Shown here: piece by piece, positions 32,656 through 43,252 of the stretch
How positions within the stretch are numbered: the first letter of the stretch is position 1
Layout of the letters: every line of letters begins with the position of its first letter
NCBI GenBank assembly: GCA_001599975.1
Contig: BCIO01000005.1
Location: forward strand, 62,001 to 126,000
DNA: 64,000 bases
DNA from: Cystobasidiopsis lactophilus
Lineage: Eukaryota > Basidiomycota > Agaricostilbomycetes > Agaricostilbales > Chionosphaeraceae
Direction of reading: 5' to 3'
Program-made: the position numbers and the translations under genes
Notes under the pieces: generated by a model
Database searches by the model: none
Told to the model about the DNA's origin: nothing
The model's input: the letters and a program-made list of their open reading frames with translations, nothing else

Positions 32656-33162
32656 GGCCTGCGTGTATCAGGGAGCAGAATGATCATCAATGCACTATAA
32701 TAGAAGACTTGTGTTTGGATGGCTGCACTCGTTCCGGGCGTCATGCAATCAATGTAACGAATCAAGTTGCAAGAGATGATCTATACGCCCTCCTACTCTT
32801 GTGCCAGCAGCAAGAGAGGACGAGTCGCAGATGGAGGAGAGCATGCTAGAGGGAAGAGGCGGCATATCGATGTGGCGAAAGAAAGTTTGGGATTCAGCGA
32901 CGTGCCGCAGCGTCCCAGGCGTCCCAGGCTTTTTGAGGATCTTTTGCAGCGCCAGGGAGATCTTGGGCCCGCTTGAGGTAAGCGAAGGCTGCCTGCACTC
33001 GACCCTCGTTGGCCTGCTGACGCAATATCGCAGGATCCGAATGATGGTCTGTACAATGCTTGCAGCCCTCGCCCGAGCACGCCACTTGACCGAGGGGTAA
33101 GCCGGTGTGTTGAGCAGTCTGAACTCAGAAGAAAGTGGCGAATGAATGACAAGTTAGGTTAG
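32656..33162. other. Intergenic (convergent 3' ends)
   Basis: A 507-bp gap between converging genes. No frame on either strand looks conserved, and no repeat was noted. Confidence 0.4.
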
Positions 33163-34000
33163 TTAACCATAGATTTCACTCACTCCTTGGCGGCCAACCC
33201 AAAAGAAGAGGCAACTCGCGTAGCCTGGGTACACGCGGGACAACCTCCAGTGCTGGGATGCAATGAAAGGGAACAGGAGCTCGTCGTCCACCGGTTTGCC
33301 GTATTCCGCCACGAGGACGTCGGACGTCGGTTCCAAGGATGCCATCGCTTTGCCGAGAAGGTTTGTCGGAAGGAGTGGATGCTTCACTTTGGCATCCGCT
33401 GGAATGGTGAAGCGTCCAAACTCAGCCACAAAGTGAATGAGCATGTCCTGTAATTCCGAGGGGTTGTGTCGGCCTTGGATACGAACTTCGAGAAACAGAT
33501 TTCTGGCCCCGGATTGAATTGTATTCTGCAAGCCTCCCATGTCGTAACAAGTGGTCACAGCCTCTATGCCAAGGTCGCAATGGATGACGGCCAGCAGCGG
33601 TCCACTCGGTTTGTCTTGGTACTTGTAATGAAGGGCGAACTCCATTTTCTGACCCTTATCATAGAATCTAGCGGTTGTCGCGTAATGATGGTTGTCAGGC
33701 ATGAGCGCGACGATCGAGTTCTAAACAGAATCTAAGTGGGTAGCACGAAGGTTGCGCGAAAACCTACTCAACGATGTATAAGAGGATACGCAATTCAAGC
33801 AGGCAAGACTTCAATGGTTCGAAGAGGAGACGCCCGGGGGAGCAAATGGCAGTTCCTGCTAGTCAAGTCCTTCAAGATATGCCCGCTTTCAGGAAGAGAC
33901 TACTCACTCTCTGTTTGACTTGATGGACTCTATCGGGCTGATACTTGTTGAAAGACTCGAACGGTGGAAAAGGACGCAGAGCGAGAACCAGAAGGTACGA
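33163..34000 (-). CDS. Unknown family A, member 1 (paralogue of the gene at 50.2 kb)
   Basis: I recognise no domain, but the protein clearly pairs with the gene at 50.2-51.4 kb. Shared landmarks are PDNHHYATTARFYDKG against RPNHDYAIATRFYSHEG, MEFALHYK against MEMALHYR, GPLLAVIHCDLGIEAV against GPKLADLTCELGVAAV, and QDMLIHFVAEFGRFTIP against DDMLIHFMSEFHGYCIP. The stretch LLPTNLLGKAMASLEPTS also has a counterpart, LLPEKLRGAAVSSLWPTS. Upstream exons give SFNKYQPDRVHQVKQR and DLTSRNCHLLPRASP, matching VQR and ELTDFALSFSRLIYFAP of member 2. A hydrophobic segment lies further upstream (about 34000-34040). The N-terminal exon and start are not resolved. The last exon ends at 33163. Confidence 0.5.
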
Positions 34001-35102
34001 GAACGACGGCCGTTAGAGCTAATAGAGACCGTAAAAGCTTCAGGCTGCGCAGACGCAACGTTGAGACAGTGCAGGGCGATTGAAGATCTTGAGAGTCGTC
34101 TCAGACACGGTGGAGAGGTGCAAACCCTCCGGTCCGAGGGCATGGCAAACAGCGCCACTGCTACTCTAGATCAACAGGACTCATGGTGCAACTCTGGTAA
34201 TAATTTTGCCTCCTTGCCGGCATTGGTCAAAGAAAAAGAGAACGAAACACAAGAGAAGGCACTGAAGCCGACCAAGAGTCGCTTTGCCAAGTGGCGACTT
34301 CACTTAAGGGCGACATGTCAAACTTGATTCAGCTCAGCATTTCCCGCGCTGGCGAAGGTGGTCCATCGTCGACCATGAGGTTGCCTGATGAGCGTAAGCA
34401 TTCGGAATCACATCCATAAAAGCACCTGGCGGACATTTCCCGCGTCGCGCTGCGGTCTTTCTGCTCTCCCTTTCATGCCCATGGACTCGCCGCCCCTGGA
34501 TCCCTCGCAGCCTGGCTCGTGCAGTCGGCGTTTTAATTGGTGTCTTACTTGCCTATTGTTTGCCTATGCCGACTCCTCTCTGTGTGCGCTTATTGTCCCG
34601 GACGCCTCATGGCCAAATCTGTGGAGTGGCAGGCTATCTACTCGCCTCTCGCACACCGGGACGCAGTGCATCTTTCATTGCCCGTCATGCTGCTCTAATG
34701 TTCGAGACTTCACTTTAATTGTCCTAAGAGCAAGATCATTGGCGAAGGCGAAGTGGCGAGCCGACGAATCTTGAGTTTCGACCGCCTTTTGTCCCTTGCC
34801 ACGCTCTTTCTGACCAACCCTCTATTTTGTCGATCTTTCACGGCACCATGTGGAATGTCGTGATGTCTTAGGCTGGAAAGAACAGTTTAAGCCATCATTT
34901 TGGTGAAGACTTTCCCAACGGCTGCGAGCTCGTGGAAAGCTGGCTTGGTCTATTGTGCTCAGCTTCCTCTTTGACCGCTCCCAACGGTTCTCGAGTCAGA
35001 ACTTGAGTATAAAAACCGCTCAAATTTCTTGCTCTCGGTCCACCGCTTTCCACCTCCCTTCCTTCGCCATCTTGGCCACGAGCTCCCTCGGAGGTCCTCA
35101 GC
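34001..35102. other. Intergenic and unresolved 5' region
   Basis: The part up to about 34160 probably holds 5' exon material of the minus-strand family A gene. The remainder is upstream sequence of the RING gene and shows no convincing coding frame. A 135-codon plus-strand frame (33920-34327) overlaps the minus-strand exons and looks spurious. Confidence 0.35.
35008..35015 (+). promoter_or_regulatory. TATA box of RING-finger gene
   Basis: TATAAAAA lies 95 bp upstream of the ATG at 35103, followed by pyrimidine-rich sequence up to the start. This is a typical fungal core promoter spacing. Confidence 0.45.
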
Positions 35103-36483
35103 ATGGCGACCGATCAGTCTTCAGGAACCTCCAACGCAAATATCAGACGTCCACCTCACCAGTACGGAATTCGTGCCGCAACTGCCCGCCGAGTTTTGTT
35201 CTCGGTTGGCTTCCCTGTGGAGACGTTCTTTGCCACTGTTCACGAGAAGGCGCCGCCTGCTTTCGAGTTTGTCGACAACCTTACATTTCTTGGCGTAAGT
35301 TTCTTTTGAGACTCTCTGAGAGCATACTAAATGTCGGCGCAGTGCCCCTTCGTCGAAGAAGAGATTCGCATGTATTATGAGGCCATCGTCAAGGAGCACT
35401 TCCCCACATACAGCTTCGTAAGTGATGTCTAGAGCTGGGCGAGCCAAGCACGCTGTATCCGAACTGGGCGGTGGAAGCTGGCGTTGAAACAAAGACAGCC
35501 TCCCTCTGCCAAGTCCTCTGCGAAGAAGAGACACCCCTTTGGGGCCTCATCGGAGTACGTCGTGGTATGGATGTGCCCTTTGTGGAAGGTCGGACGAGAT
35601 CGTTTCGGGGGTGAATGCAGGAGAGCGGGTGGCCCGGGCGATCCGCCGTCTCGATGATGACATTGCTTACCTGCCTTTGGGCAGAGTCGCGCTTGGGAAC
35701 ACACCAGCTGCAAGCTCGCTTTCAATCGATACATTGATGTCTCCAACGCTCGCATCCGGGCTTACAAGCGGCCCTTTGATGTGGCACTTGAAGACTCGGA
35801 AGACCCCGATCAAAGTTTGGATGTTCTGTAAGCTTAGTTCGGGCATCTTTGGTTTGCTTGGGTCTAAGCGTGTCCTCTGTCAGGTTGAGGTGTGGAGTCT
35901 GTTTGGACACAGTGAAGGATCCTGTCGGTCTCCCCAACTGCGGCCACACAGTGAGCTGAACTTTCTCTGATCCCGTTCCTTCAGTTGAGATACGTCATCC
36001 AGTTCTGCGTTGGCTGCTTCCCTCCTGCCTACCGCTACTCGAATGGGGCTGCCGTGGGTCAACGATCCGTCGCTGCTTTGGTAATAAGCTGAATTGTTTC
36101 GTTGGGCCAGCGCTATCGATGCCACCTGTGCAACGCCGAATCACACGCTCTGACGCCAAAGAACATACGGATCGCTGATGTCGCTGACTATCATGCGGTG
36201 CGTCTTTTTTCTCAGGAAGAATGTCCGCGTTCGCTCTAAAGCTTGAGATCCTACTCAGGCAAAGAAAGCTCGCGTCGGCCTGCCTCCGACTCTGGAGGAA
36301 ATCCTCTCAAGGCACAGCGACGCGCTGGCTGGTTTGCAAGCCCAGTTCGCGGCTTTCGCCACCAAGAATGCCGACGAGCCGACTTTGAAGGACGCTTCCG
36401 TCTCGACTCTTATCTGGCAGGCTCTCTCTGCTAGTTTGTGGTCCACAGTGGACACGGCAAAGGCCATCCGCAACCTCTTCTGA
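35103..36483 (+). CDS. RING-finger (C3HC4-like) protein
   Basis: This is a probable E3 ubiquitin ligase or related RING adaptor. Seven or so exons join: MATDQSSGTSNANIRRPPHQ, AFEFVDNLTFLG, CPFVEEEIRMYYEAIVKEHF, and QVLCEEETPLWGLIGVRRGM. Next is RAWEHTSCKLAFNRYIDVSN with FDVALEDSEDPDQSLDVL. The RING follows: LRCGVCLDTVKDPVGLPNCG, HTFCVGCF and RYRCHLCN, giving C-x2-C, C-x-H-x2-C-x2-C, then C-x2-C. The RING loop before the last pair holds an insertion (YRYSNGAAVGQRSVAAL). After it, LTPKNIRIADVADYHA and a helical tail LPPTLEEILSRHSDALAGLQ end at 36483 (AKAIRNLF). The N-terminal half resembles nothing I know. Confidence 0.75.
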
Positions 36484-36703
36484 CGCACGCGACTACCTGG
36501 ATGCCTGACGCACGCCACCTTGGTGCTCGCTCTGCCTGGTTCCATTTCATTTCGGTCTTCATCTTCCATACACAATGACTTCCCTTCATGCCAGTGCATT
36601 ACATTCTTCCACTTGTAACGAAACAATTACGTATGCTCTTTTGCACTTTTATGCCCTCTGCGTTTTGCGCTCCTCTTCCGCATCCCGCCACCATGTTCCC
36701 GCA

Positions 36704-37483
36704 ATGACTCCCCAAACAACTCGTTCTTCGTCTTACCTGATCGCCAAAGAGCTGGGATCGTCCAAGCATCTGGCTGTAGGCTCAGTCCGCACTCGCCAGC
36801 CGGCCAGTCATGCAGAATCGAGCCCGCCGCATGAATCGCCGCGCAGGCTCGTTCCGGCCTGGATTCGCGAAGTGCTGGAGCCGGAACAGCTAGAAGCACC
36901 TTTGCGTCCAAGTTCAGCGCTTTTGGATCCCTTCCTGGCGCCCGAGAGCCCGCCCCTGGAGTCCCCTCGCCTGGCTTCGGACTTCGGCTTTGCGTCGGCT
37001 TCTGCTGCAAGCGAGGGACGGTCACCGTCGCCTGTGATCGATCTTTGGACCAGCTCTCGTTCGCGTTCGCGTTTGACTGACAGAGCTCTCCCCGCGTCGA
37101 CAAACGAGCTTCGCGATGGGTTCGACCATGAGCCTGTCAACCTGCCTTCCCACTCGGATCTGTGGGAAGGCACTTACTCTCCTGTGCTGTCATTTGAAGG
37201 CCTGCTGGAGGAAGGGGGCGACCACTGGGACACGTTGTCCGTGGAAGCGGCGCTGTGGAAGAGGCCGCCTCCTCTCCTAGCTTCAAGATCTGCCTTTGGC
37301 GTCTGGCATGATTCGCCCCCTCACTCCCCTTCTCATGAAGAACAATACGAACTTCAAGCCTTTTCACCCCCTCCAGCGGCTTTTCCGCACGTCTCCGACA
37401 ACGACGCTTCTTTCTGGCGCTCCGTGCCTCGACCCTCGGTTTACGGCCAATTCTTTGAGGAGTCACCCCTCCACACACTGTGA
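36704..37483 (+). CDS. Ser/Pro-rich disordered hypothetical protein
   Basis: An intronless frame of about 260 residues. I chose the ATG at 36704 (MTPQTTRSSSYLIAKELGSS); an in-frame ATG at 36575 exists, but the intervening text is Cys/His-rich and unlike the rest. The protein is dominated by Ser, Pro and acidic patches (SPPHESPRRLVPAWIREVLE, FLAPESPPLESPRLASDFGF, SRSRSRLTDRALPASTNELR). Such sequence is usually disordered and phosphorylated. There is no domain or signal peptide. It is convergent with LYAR, with 45 bp between stops. Confidence 0.5.
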   Translation: MTPQTTRSSSYLIAKELGSSKHLAVGSVRTRQPASHAESSPPHESPRRLVPAWIREVLEPEQLEAPLRPSSALLDPFLAPESPPLESPRLASDFGFASASAASEGRSPSPVIDLWTSSRSRSRLTDRALPASTNELRDGFDHEPVNLPSHSDLWEGTYSPVLSFEGLLEEGGDHWDTLSVEAALWKRPPPLLASRSAFGVWHDSPPHSPSHEEQYELQAFSPPPAAFPHVSDNDASFWRSVPRPSVYGQFFEESPLHTL

Positions 37484-37528
37484 AATCATCCATCGAGCTC
37501 TTGTCGGCCCACTCTTTTCAAGAGAAGA

Positions 37529-38522
37529 CTACGGCAAGATAACGCGCAGGCCCTTCTTCCCGCCCTGGATGCGAATCGAGGTCAAGAATAGCTGGCGAAT
37601 GTCATCCTCCGCCACTGAAGCGCCGCCGACCTGCGCCTCTTGAGTGACGATCTTGATCAAGTCCTCCAAGGTCTTATTGGCGCCCGCCACCGTGAGCTTT
37701 TCCCTGATGATGGTCGACAGCTGAGCCGGAGCAAAGGCAGAACCAGTCTTCCTCTTCTTTGCGACCGGCTCTTCGATCGGAGCACTCTCTTTGGCAGCAC
37801 TCGCAGGCACTTCAACCTCGACGCCGTTCGCCTCCGCAGCAGCAGCCTCCTCCGCCTCCCGCTTGCGCTTCTTTTTCTCCTTCTTCTCCTTCTTCTTCCT
37901 CTCCTTCTCAGCGGCCAGTGTCGCTTTTTCATCCTCAGCTTTGCTATCCGTCACGTCTGGAGGCACTCAAGCAATTAGCTGAATACTTGCGCCCGACTGT
38001 GTTTTTCGACTCGCCTGGTTCCACCTCAGCAGCTGGTTGCGAGACTGCTGGCTCGACGGCTGGCTTTGTCTCTGGATATCAATGTGAGCTCCAAGGATCT
38101 AAGCCTGCCTTGCTCGACTGACCTTGTGCTGGAGGCGCCGCTTCTGGCTTGCCCGACTTTTTGGCGCCCTTCTCCTTATACAAGCTCTTCTGGTACTTCT
38201 GGGCCTCTGTGATAGCGTGTCAGCCAACACTCCTTGCAGCTTTTGGGCCAGCCTACCAGAGATGCAAGAGGTGTGGGCCTGATAGGAGCCGCCTTCGAAG
38301 GTCGTGTTGCAATCGATGCAAGTGAAGACCGCATCCCGGCATCGTCCAAAGTGCTTGTTCAGCTGGGGCTGCAATGCGTCGTTAACCATTGAGCTTCAGT
38401 CTGCCTGGCAAAGCAAAACTTCGAACCTTTTTAAGCGTGTCACCTAGCCACCGAAAATTTGAGCATTCGAACAGCGAGGGCTGCCTCGACTTACCGCAGA
38501 CTTCACACTGAAATGAGACCAT
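37529..38522 (-). CDS. LYAR: LYAR-type C2HC zinc-finger nucleolar protein
   Basis: The start at 38522 gives MVSFQCEVCG. Two short introns lead to DTLKK and then PQLNKHFGRCRDAVFTCIDC, TTFEGGSYQAHTSCIS and EAQKYQKSLYKEKGAKKSGK. This is the two-zinc-finger LYAR head, including the diagnostic TSCIS.xQKYQ stretch. The C-terminal part is Lys/Glu/Arg-rich (EKERKKKEKKEKKKRKREAE), a nucleolar-type tail. It ends with a small helical domain, LSTIIREKLTVAGANKTLED and IRIQGGKKGLRVILP, closing at 37529. LYAR proteins act in ribosome biogenesis and nucleolar regulation. Domain order and size (about 280 residues) fit fungal homologues. Confidence 0.85.
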
Positions 38523-38887
38523 CCTTGCTCTGCCCGCTGTTTGAAATGGCTACTTGGTTGTAAAGAGCAACAAGAAAATTTGTGAGAGGCAAATGAGGGA
38601 AAAGCACCGACTGGTCACGTTGCGATCGGCGGAATGCGTTCACGTCTCTTGCACCGCTTCCCCCCTCGCAACGACCTTCTCCGACAGCCAGAGACCTTCG
38701 TTTTGACAAGTACAGATCATTTGGCGAGATCGACGCCGCAGTTGCAGCTTTCTGTCGCCGCAAATCGTCATTTTTTCATCGCCCTGCGCATCTTGCACGT
38801 CCGTCGCCCATCACCGCAAGGACCTGGTCTTTGCTCCGCATTTTTGAAGCCTTTGGAGAGCAATGAATCGGACGGGGAGCGCCAGCC

Positions 38888-40812
38888 ATGTTGTTCAAAT
38901 TCCCCAAGCCCGTGCTCACGCCCTGTCCTCCGCCGCCCTTGCCTTCGCTTGAGCCCGAGATCTTTCGCAAGGCTTTTAAACCGCCCTCGACCATCCAGAA
39001 TGCGTCAAAATTCGAGTACGACTCGGAGCACGTGGACAATGACCGCTTGGAATAGTGAGTGCGACCTTGCATGAGTTGACTCGGTGCGAGGCTGACGCTG
39101 ATTCGCCACAAGCCTTGGCGACGCTTTCCTCTATTCGATCGCCGCCGAGCTCTTGTTTCGCAAATACCCGCGCCTCAAGGTTCAGTTCTTGACGGTGCGC
39201 CGATGTTCATGCTCCAGGTCTTTCCTTTACCTGAACCCTTGTTCTTCAATCGCACAGCTGATTCGCCAGCGCCTGGTTCAAAATGAAACCCTGGCCCTTT
39301 TTGCGCGTCTCTATCACCTGGAGTCTGCCCTCCAACTTGCGCCGGACCAGGAGTTCCAGCGCAACGAACAAAAGGTTCAAGCCGACGCCTTCGAGGCGTA
39401 TGTGGGCACCTTGGTGACGACTCTAGGCAAAGAGGTGGTGAACGAATGGATCGTCAGCTTGTTTGAGCCGTACGCTGAACAGGTTAGTGACTGTTCCGAT
39501 TGTCACTCCGTTCTCCAGCTGAAGGCGAATCCAGTTGCACGAATACTACCGACAGCAGTACGGAAGCACCTCAAATGGTCCGGAGCCGTCGGACCCCGAT
39601 GGAGAGCTCTCTGAGTACAAGGAGTATCGGTTTTGTGGCCTGCTCTTGTTCCGACGTCGCACCGCTCCTTCGCTTGGTGCCAGCGCGCCTAATCCTCCCG
39701 CTCAGATCGGTCCGCCCTCGCCCGGACTTATCGCTCAAGATCACCCCAAGGCGTCTACCAGCAGCGTTCAAACTCCGAAAAGCAAGACTAAAGCGGGTCA
39801 TCTGCCAAAGCCCGGCAAGCAGGATTCCAAGTCCCAGACGCCCAAGTCAAGCAAGTCCCCTGCGGACTTCTCGCTCCTGTTGGACGCCTCCAAGCTGCAA
39901 TGTCTCCTGTGCTCGCGGCAATTCAAAGATGTGGACCAACTGCGTCGACACTCGGTCGAATCTCAACTGCACATTGTGAGTCATTGTGCAAGCTTTTGAT
40001 CTCCGGCTCAAATATCTGCAATAGACCAACTTGGACAACTCCGAGCTGGTGCAGTCCATTCTGGCCAAGAGAGGCGGCATTGGCAAGATCAAATCGGCAT
40101 TGGCAACTGACGCTCCCTCGTCGCCCACTCCTAAGCGAGCCGGCCCGAGCAGCACCGCCAAAGATGCAAGCGGATTGTATCAACAAGGTGGCCTGGTCTT
40201 CCCTGCCCAAGTCCTCGAGTCGATGCCCAGCGCCGCCGCCGAACATGATCAGCGCTTCTACGTCCTCAGCTGCGGCGGTCCCGTCTGCCAGCAGTGGTAT
40301 GCAGCTGTCTTCAACGCTGAGCGAAGGTTGCTCGGACACGCCACCGGCACTTCGAAGCATGCCGTTTTGGAGGGAGCCATGGCCAACGCGGTCGAGAGCA
40401 AGGTGCGCACTCTTGCCGGTCGAACTGCAGAAACCAGCTTTAACGCCATGTCAAATGTTAAAGCCCAAAAAGGTCACTTACTCTTTCACGACTACCGAAG
40501 CCCGCGTGCCACGAATCGAAAACACCGACGACTTTGACGGTGCACCAGGTGAGCCGCTCTTTCCCGTCCACCAGTTGCCCTTTGTCCTAATCTTGCCAAT
40601 TGAGAGGCGCCCCAACTCGCTTGTTGCACCACGTGAAGCAAGATGGCCCGGCCCGTGTGGTCTGGTTGTCTTGGTATGTTGGCAAAGTTTGGAAGGACGT
40701 CTGCCTGGTGGATGGCAAGTTCCGAGGCGCGGGCAAGGATGCGGACCCCAAGGTGGCACGGATCACCAGCTCGAAGAAGGCGGTCGAAAGCTTGAAGGAC
40801 GACCAGAAGTGA
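38888..40812 (+). CDS. RNase III-family endoribonuclease (Rnt1/Pac1-like) with embedded C2H2-like finger
   Basis: This enzyme should cleave double-stranded RNA such as rRNA and snRNA precursors. Exon 1 starts MLFKFPKPVLTPCPPPPLPS and, across an intron, yields the catalytic signature DNDRLEYLGDAFLYSIAAEL. The second acidic cluster is QKVQADAFEAYVGTLVTTLG. After YAEQ an intron (GTTAGT...ATCCAG) joins LHEYYRQQYGSTSNGPEPSD and a Pro/Ser/Lys linker. Then comes an unexpected finger, LQCLLCSRQFKDVDQLRRHS followed by VESQLH, like the RBM5/RBM10 C2H2 type. The region QQWYAAVFNAERRLLGHATG with KHAVLEGAMANAV resembles a dsRNA-binding fold, and KVWKDVCLVDGKFRGAG with TSSKKAVESL resembles a second. The stop is at 40812. 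The splice near 40470 is unresolved (only a 28-nt intron would restore the frame). Confidence 0.75.
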
Positions 40813-40925
40813 AAAGGCTGGCCGGCGAGGGAAAGCTGGAAAACACAAGTCTTTCTCAAAACATGTTGAAAAACATGGGAGGCCGCATTTCTTCTTTCCT
40901 CGGGTGTTAAAGCTGCCCGCGCTTC

Positions 40926-41726
40926 TTATACCCGGGAGGCAGAGACTGCTTTGCCTAGATCGAACAGCAGCTTTTGCATCTGCAGAGTTCAGGGGTTCAG
41001 CATTGGTCCTCGCTTTGAGACTTGAACTCACCAAATCCGACTCTTCTGCCGTTGCTTTCAGCGGCCCCGTACTTCCAAGCGCTGTTGGCTCTTGAGATGC
41101 TGGCTCTAGTAGTTCTGAACTCTTGAGCGCCGCATCGGCGTTCTCCGAAGCTGGCGAGCCAGCGGACGCGGTTGCGAAAGACAGCTCGTTGGACTCTGTG
41201 GACGCTTTGTTCTGTCGAATGGTCTTCATAGTATGTATTGAGCCGTCCGCCTTTGTCCAAATGAGAACTTGTCGAGCGGAAAGAAAGAAGGGTGGAAATT
41301 CTCACTTGATGCCTCCACACGTCCTGGGGCGCTGGTTGGGCCTGACTGTTCTCGTAGATTTGAAGATAAGGATCTGAACTGCTGGCGTTGACCATTTGAT
41401 CGGCCACGTCGGCTACGATGGCCCGCAGAGCCTCTTGATACTGCCTCTCGGCTTCGACGTTTCTGGGCGAACGGGAAGGCCTGGGCGGTGGCGGCTGCGC
41501 ACTGTTGACCAACTCGGACTTTAGTCTACAAATTGACTAGCTAAGGAGCAGCAAGCCTACACAGGAAGGACGTCGGGCAACAGCGGCGCTCTTTCGTCGA
41601 GACTCTTTTCATAGGCGCAAAACCTTGAGCTTTTGGCCGCGGACTGAGTTTGGGACGAGCGGATGGGCTTACATTGCTCCTGTTTCTTTTGCGCAAGCAA
41701 CCACAACAGCCCAAAAGAGCCTCCAT
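40926..41726 (-). CDS. LAMTOR1/Meh1-like Ragulator-EGO lipid-anchored subunit
   Basis: This subunit anchors the Rag GTPase complex on the vacuole/lysosome for TORC1 signalling. The start at 41726 gives MEALLGCCGCLRKRNRSN, with three cysteines suited to palmitoylation. After a GTAAGC intron, FCAYEKSLDERAPLLPDVLP carries the ERxPLLP element. Next, LKSELVNSAQPPPPRPSRSP leads to RQYQEALRAIVADVADQMVN and ASSSDPYLQIYEN, matching the LAMTOR1 core where a helix precedes the IDVS/VNAS turn. A last intron (GTGAGTTC...CTGCAG) joins MQKLLFDLGKAVSASRV, ending at 40926; reading through instead would run antisense into RNase III coding sequence. Other members start MGC, whereas here Gly2 is replaced by Glu, so palmitoylation alone may anchor it. 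Confidence 0.75.
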
Positions 41727-41834
41727 TCGACGTTGCTCGCCAAAAAACAGCGGCCGGAACTGAGCCGAGCTTTCAGAAACGACCCGCTATGTTCTGCTAA
41801 GTCTGGCCACTGACGAGGTTGGAGGGCAGCAGCC

Positions 41835-43114
41835 ATGGCTCCGCCACCTATTTTGATGTACGAGCAATCGTCGCAGTTCAAGAACTGGCAGTTCTCGCCC
41901 GACAAGCTGGCCGAGCAGCGCAACCTGCTCAATCAAAGCGCCGTCTCTCGAGTTCGCGAGAAGCTCAAAGAGGAGCAGGTGCGCTCCTTTACCTCGACCA
42001 ACTCCTCGTCGAAAGTCGACTGAGACGGTGCGATCAAGGTCGAAGAAGGGCACGCCGAGCAGGCCCCGGCGGCGGCCAATGTGCAATACCTCTCGGTCGA
42101 GGACGAGATCAGCCTCGTGCTTTTTTACCTGTTCAAGATCCCGGCCCTAGCCCAGGCATTTCAGTTCTCCGACACGGTCGCTTCCACGGCCATGACCTAC
42201 CTCAAACGCTTCTACCTCAGCAATACCTGCATGGATTATCATCCAAAAAATGTCATGTCCGTTTGCCACTCCCCGCAAGCGTGGACCGAGCTTACCTCAA
42301 TCTTGGTGAATGGACAGGCTAACATGTTTGTTTCTGGCGACAAAAACGGAGAACCAAGTCATCTCCATCGCCCAGTTCTCCACCAAGATCAAGTCCACCA
42401 CGCCCTCAGACATCCTCTCGCTCGAATTCCTAGTCTCCCAGTCCCTCAAGTTCCAGTACAAAGTCCATCACGCTCATCTCGCCGCCTATGGGATCTACCT
42501 CGACCTCCAGCTCACCAATGACCACGCCTTGCCAGAAGTCGAAGCAGCCTACGCGACGGCCCATAAGCTGGTTCTTCGAACCCGACCTTCGGATCTGGAG
42601 TTCCTCTACACACCTTCTCAAATCGCCCTGGCGGCGTTCTACAGCGCAGACGCGGCGATGATGACCACCTGGCTGTACTCCAAGGCGGTGCCGGAGGGGT
42701 CGAGCTTGAGCTCGCAGGACGACTTGATGGCTACGATCCAGGGTTTGGCGGCGGAGGTGAAGACGTGGGAGAACAAGGCGGTGGATGTGGACCAGGTCAG
42801 AGAGGTGGACAAGCGGCTGCGGTTGTGTCGGAACCCGGAGAAGGACCCGAATTCAGCTTTGTGGGTTGTTCCTCTGCCACCAGCCTACTCCATAAGACTC
42901 AGTGCGTGGCTTCGATGTCCACAGGTACAAGAAGAAGGCGGCAGAGACGGAAGCGGCGTTGACGGAGCGGCGGAACAAGAAGGCCAAGCTGGAGGCTTTG
43001 GAGGACCCATTCGCGTCCGAGCCAGTGTCGGACGCGGCTCGCTCGGCTGCTGCTTCCCAAGAGACCACCGCTCTGAGACCAGTGTCGAGCCCACGACAGG
43101 CGCGTCTGCCGTAG
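41835..43114 (+). CDS. Cyclin H (TFIIH/CAK cyclin, Ccl1-like)
   Basis: This is the cyclin partner of Cdk7/Kin28 in TFIIH, needed for RNA polymerase II CTD phosphorylation. The start at 41835 gives MAPPPILMYEQSSQFKNWQF and SPDKLAEQRNLLNQSAVSRV, the cyclin H N-terminal helix pattern (W.FSxExLxxxR...N). The first cyclin fold has YLSVEDEISLVLFYLFKIPA, STAMTYLKRFYLSNTCMDYH and PKNVMLTCLFLATKTENQVI. The second has ILSLEFLVSQSLKFQYKVHH and SQIALAAFYSADAAMMTTWL. A basic helical tail (YKKKAAETEAALTERRNKKA) ends at 43114. Exon joins are clean at GTGGGT...CCACAG and others. Confidence 0.88.
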
Positions 43115-43252
43115 CAATCGATTGTTTTTGTAAACAACGCGTGACCTTCAAACAATGCATCGCTCAAAACAGTTGTTTGTTCTCTTCCATCCACCTCCCT
43201 GCCTGTTATGGCCTTCTAGACCCACTACTACCATCAATACCAACCACACAAG

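Noticed and set aside
33920-34327. Plus-strand frame of 135 codons starting MMDSIGLILVERLERWKRTQ
   Set aside because: It overlaps minus-strand exons whose match to the 50-kb paralogue is convincing, and it has no family resemblance.
36575-36703. Upstream ATG of the Ser/Pro-rich gene
   Set aside because: The added 43 residues are Cys/His-rich and unlike the rest, and the ATG at 36704 fits the composition change better.
40492-41229. Extension of the LAMTOR1-like frame to 40492
   Set aside because: It would run antisense through conserved RNase III coding sequence; a GTGAGT...CTGCAG intron gives a sensible terminal exon ending at 40926.
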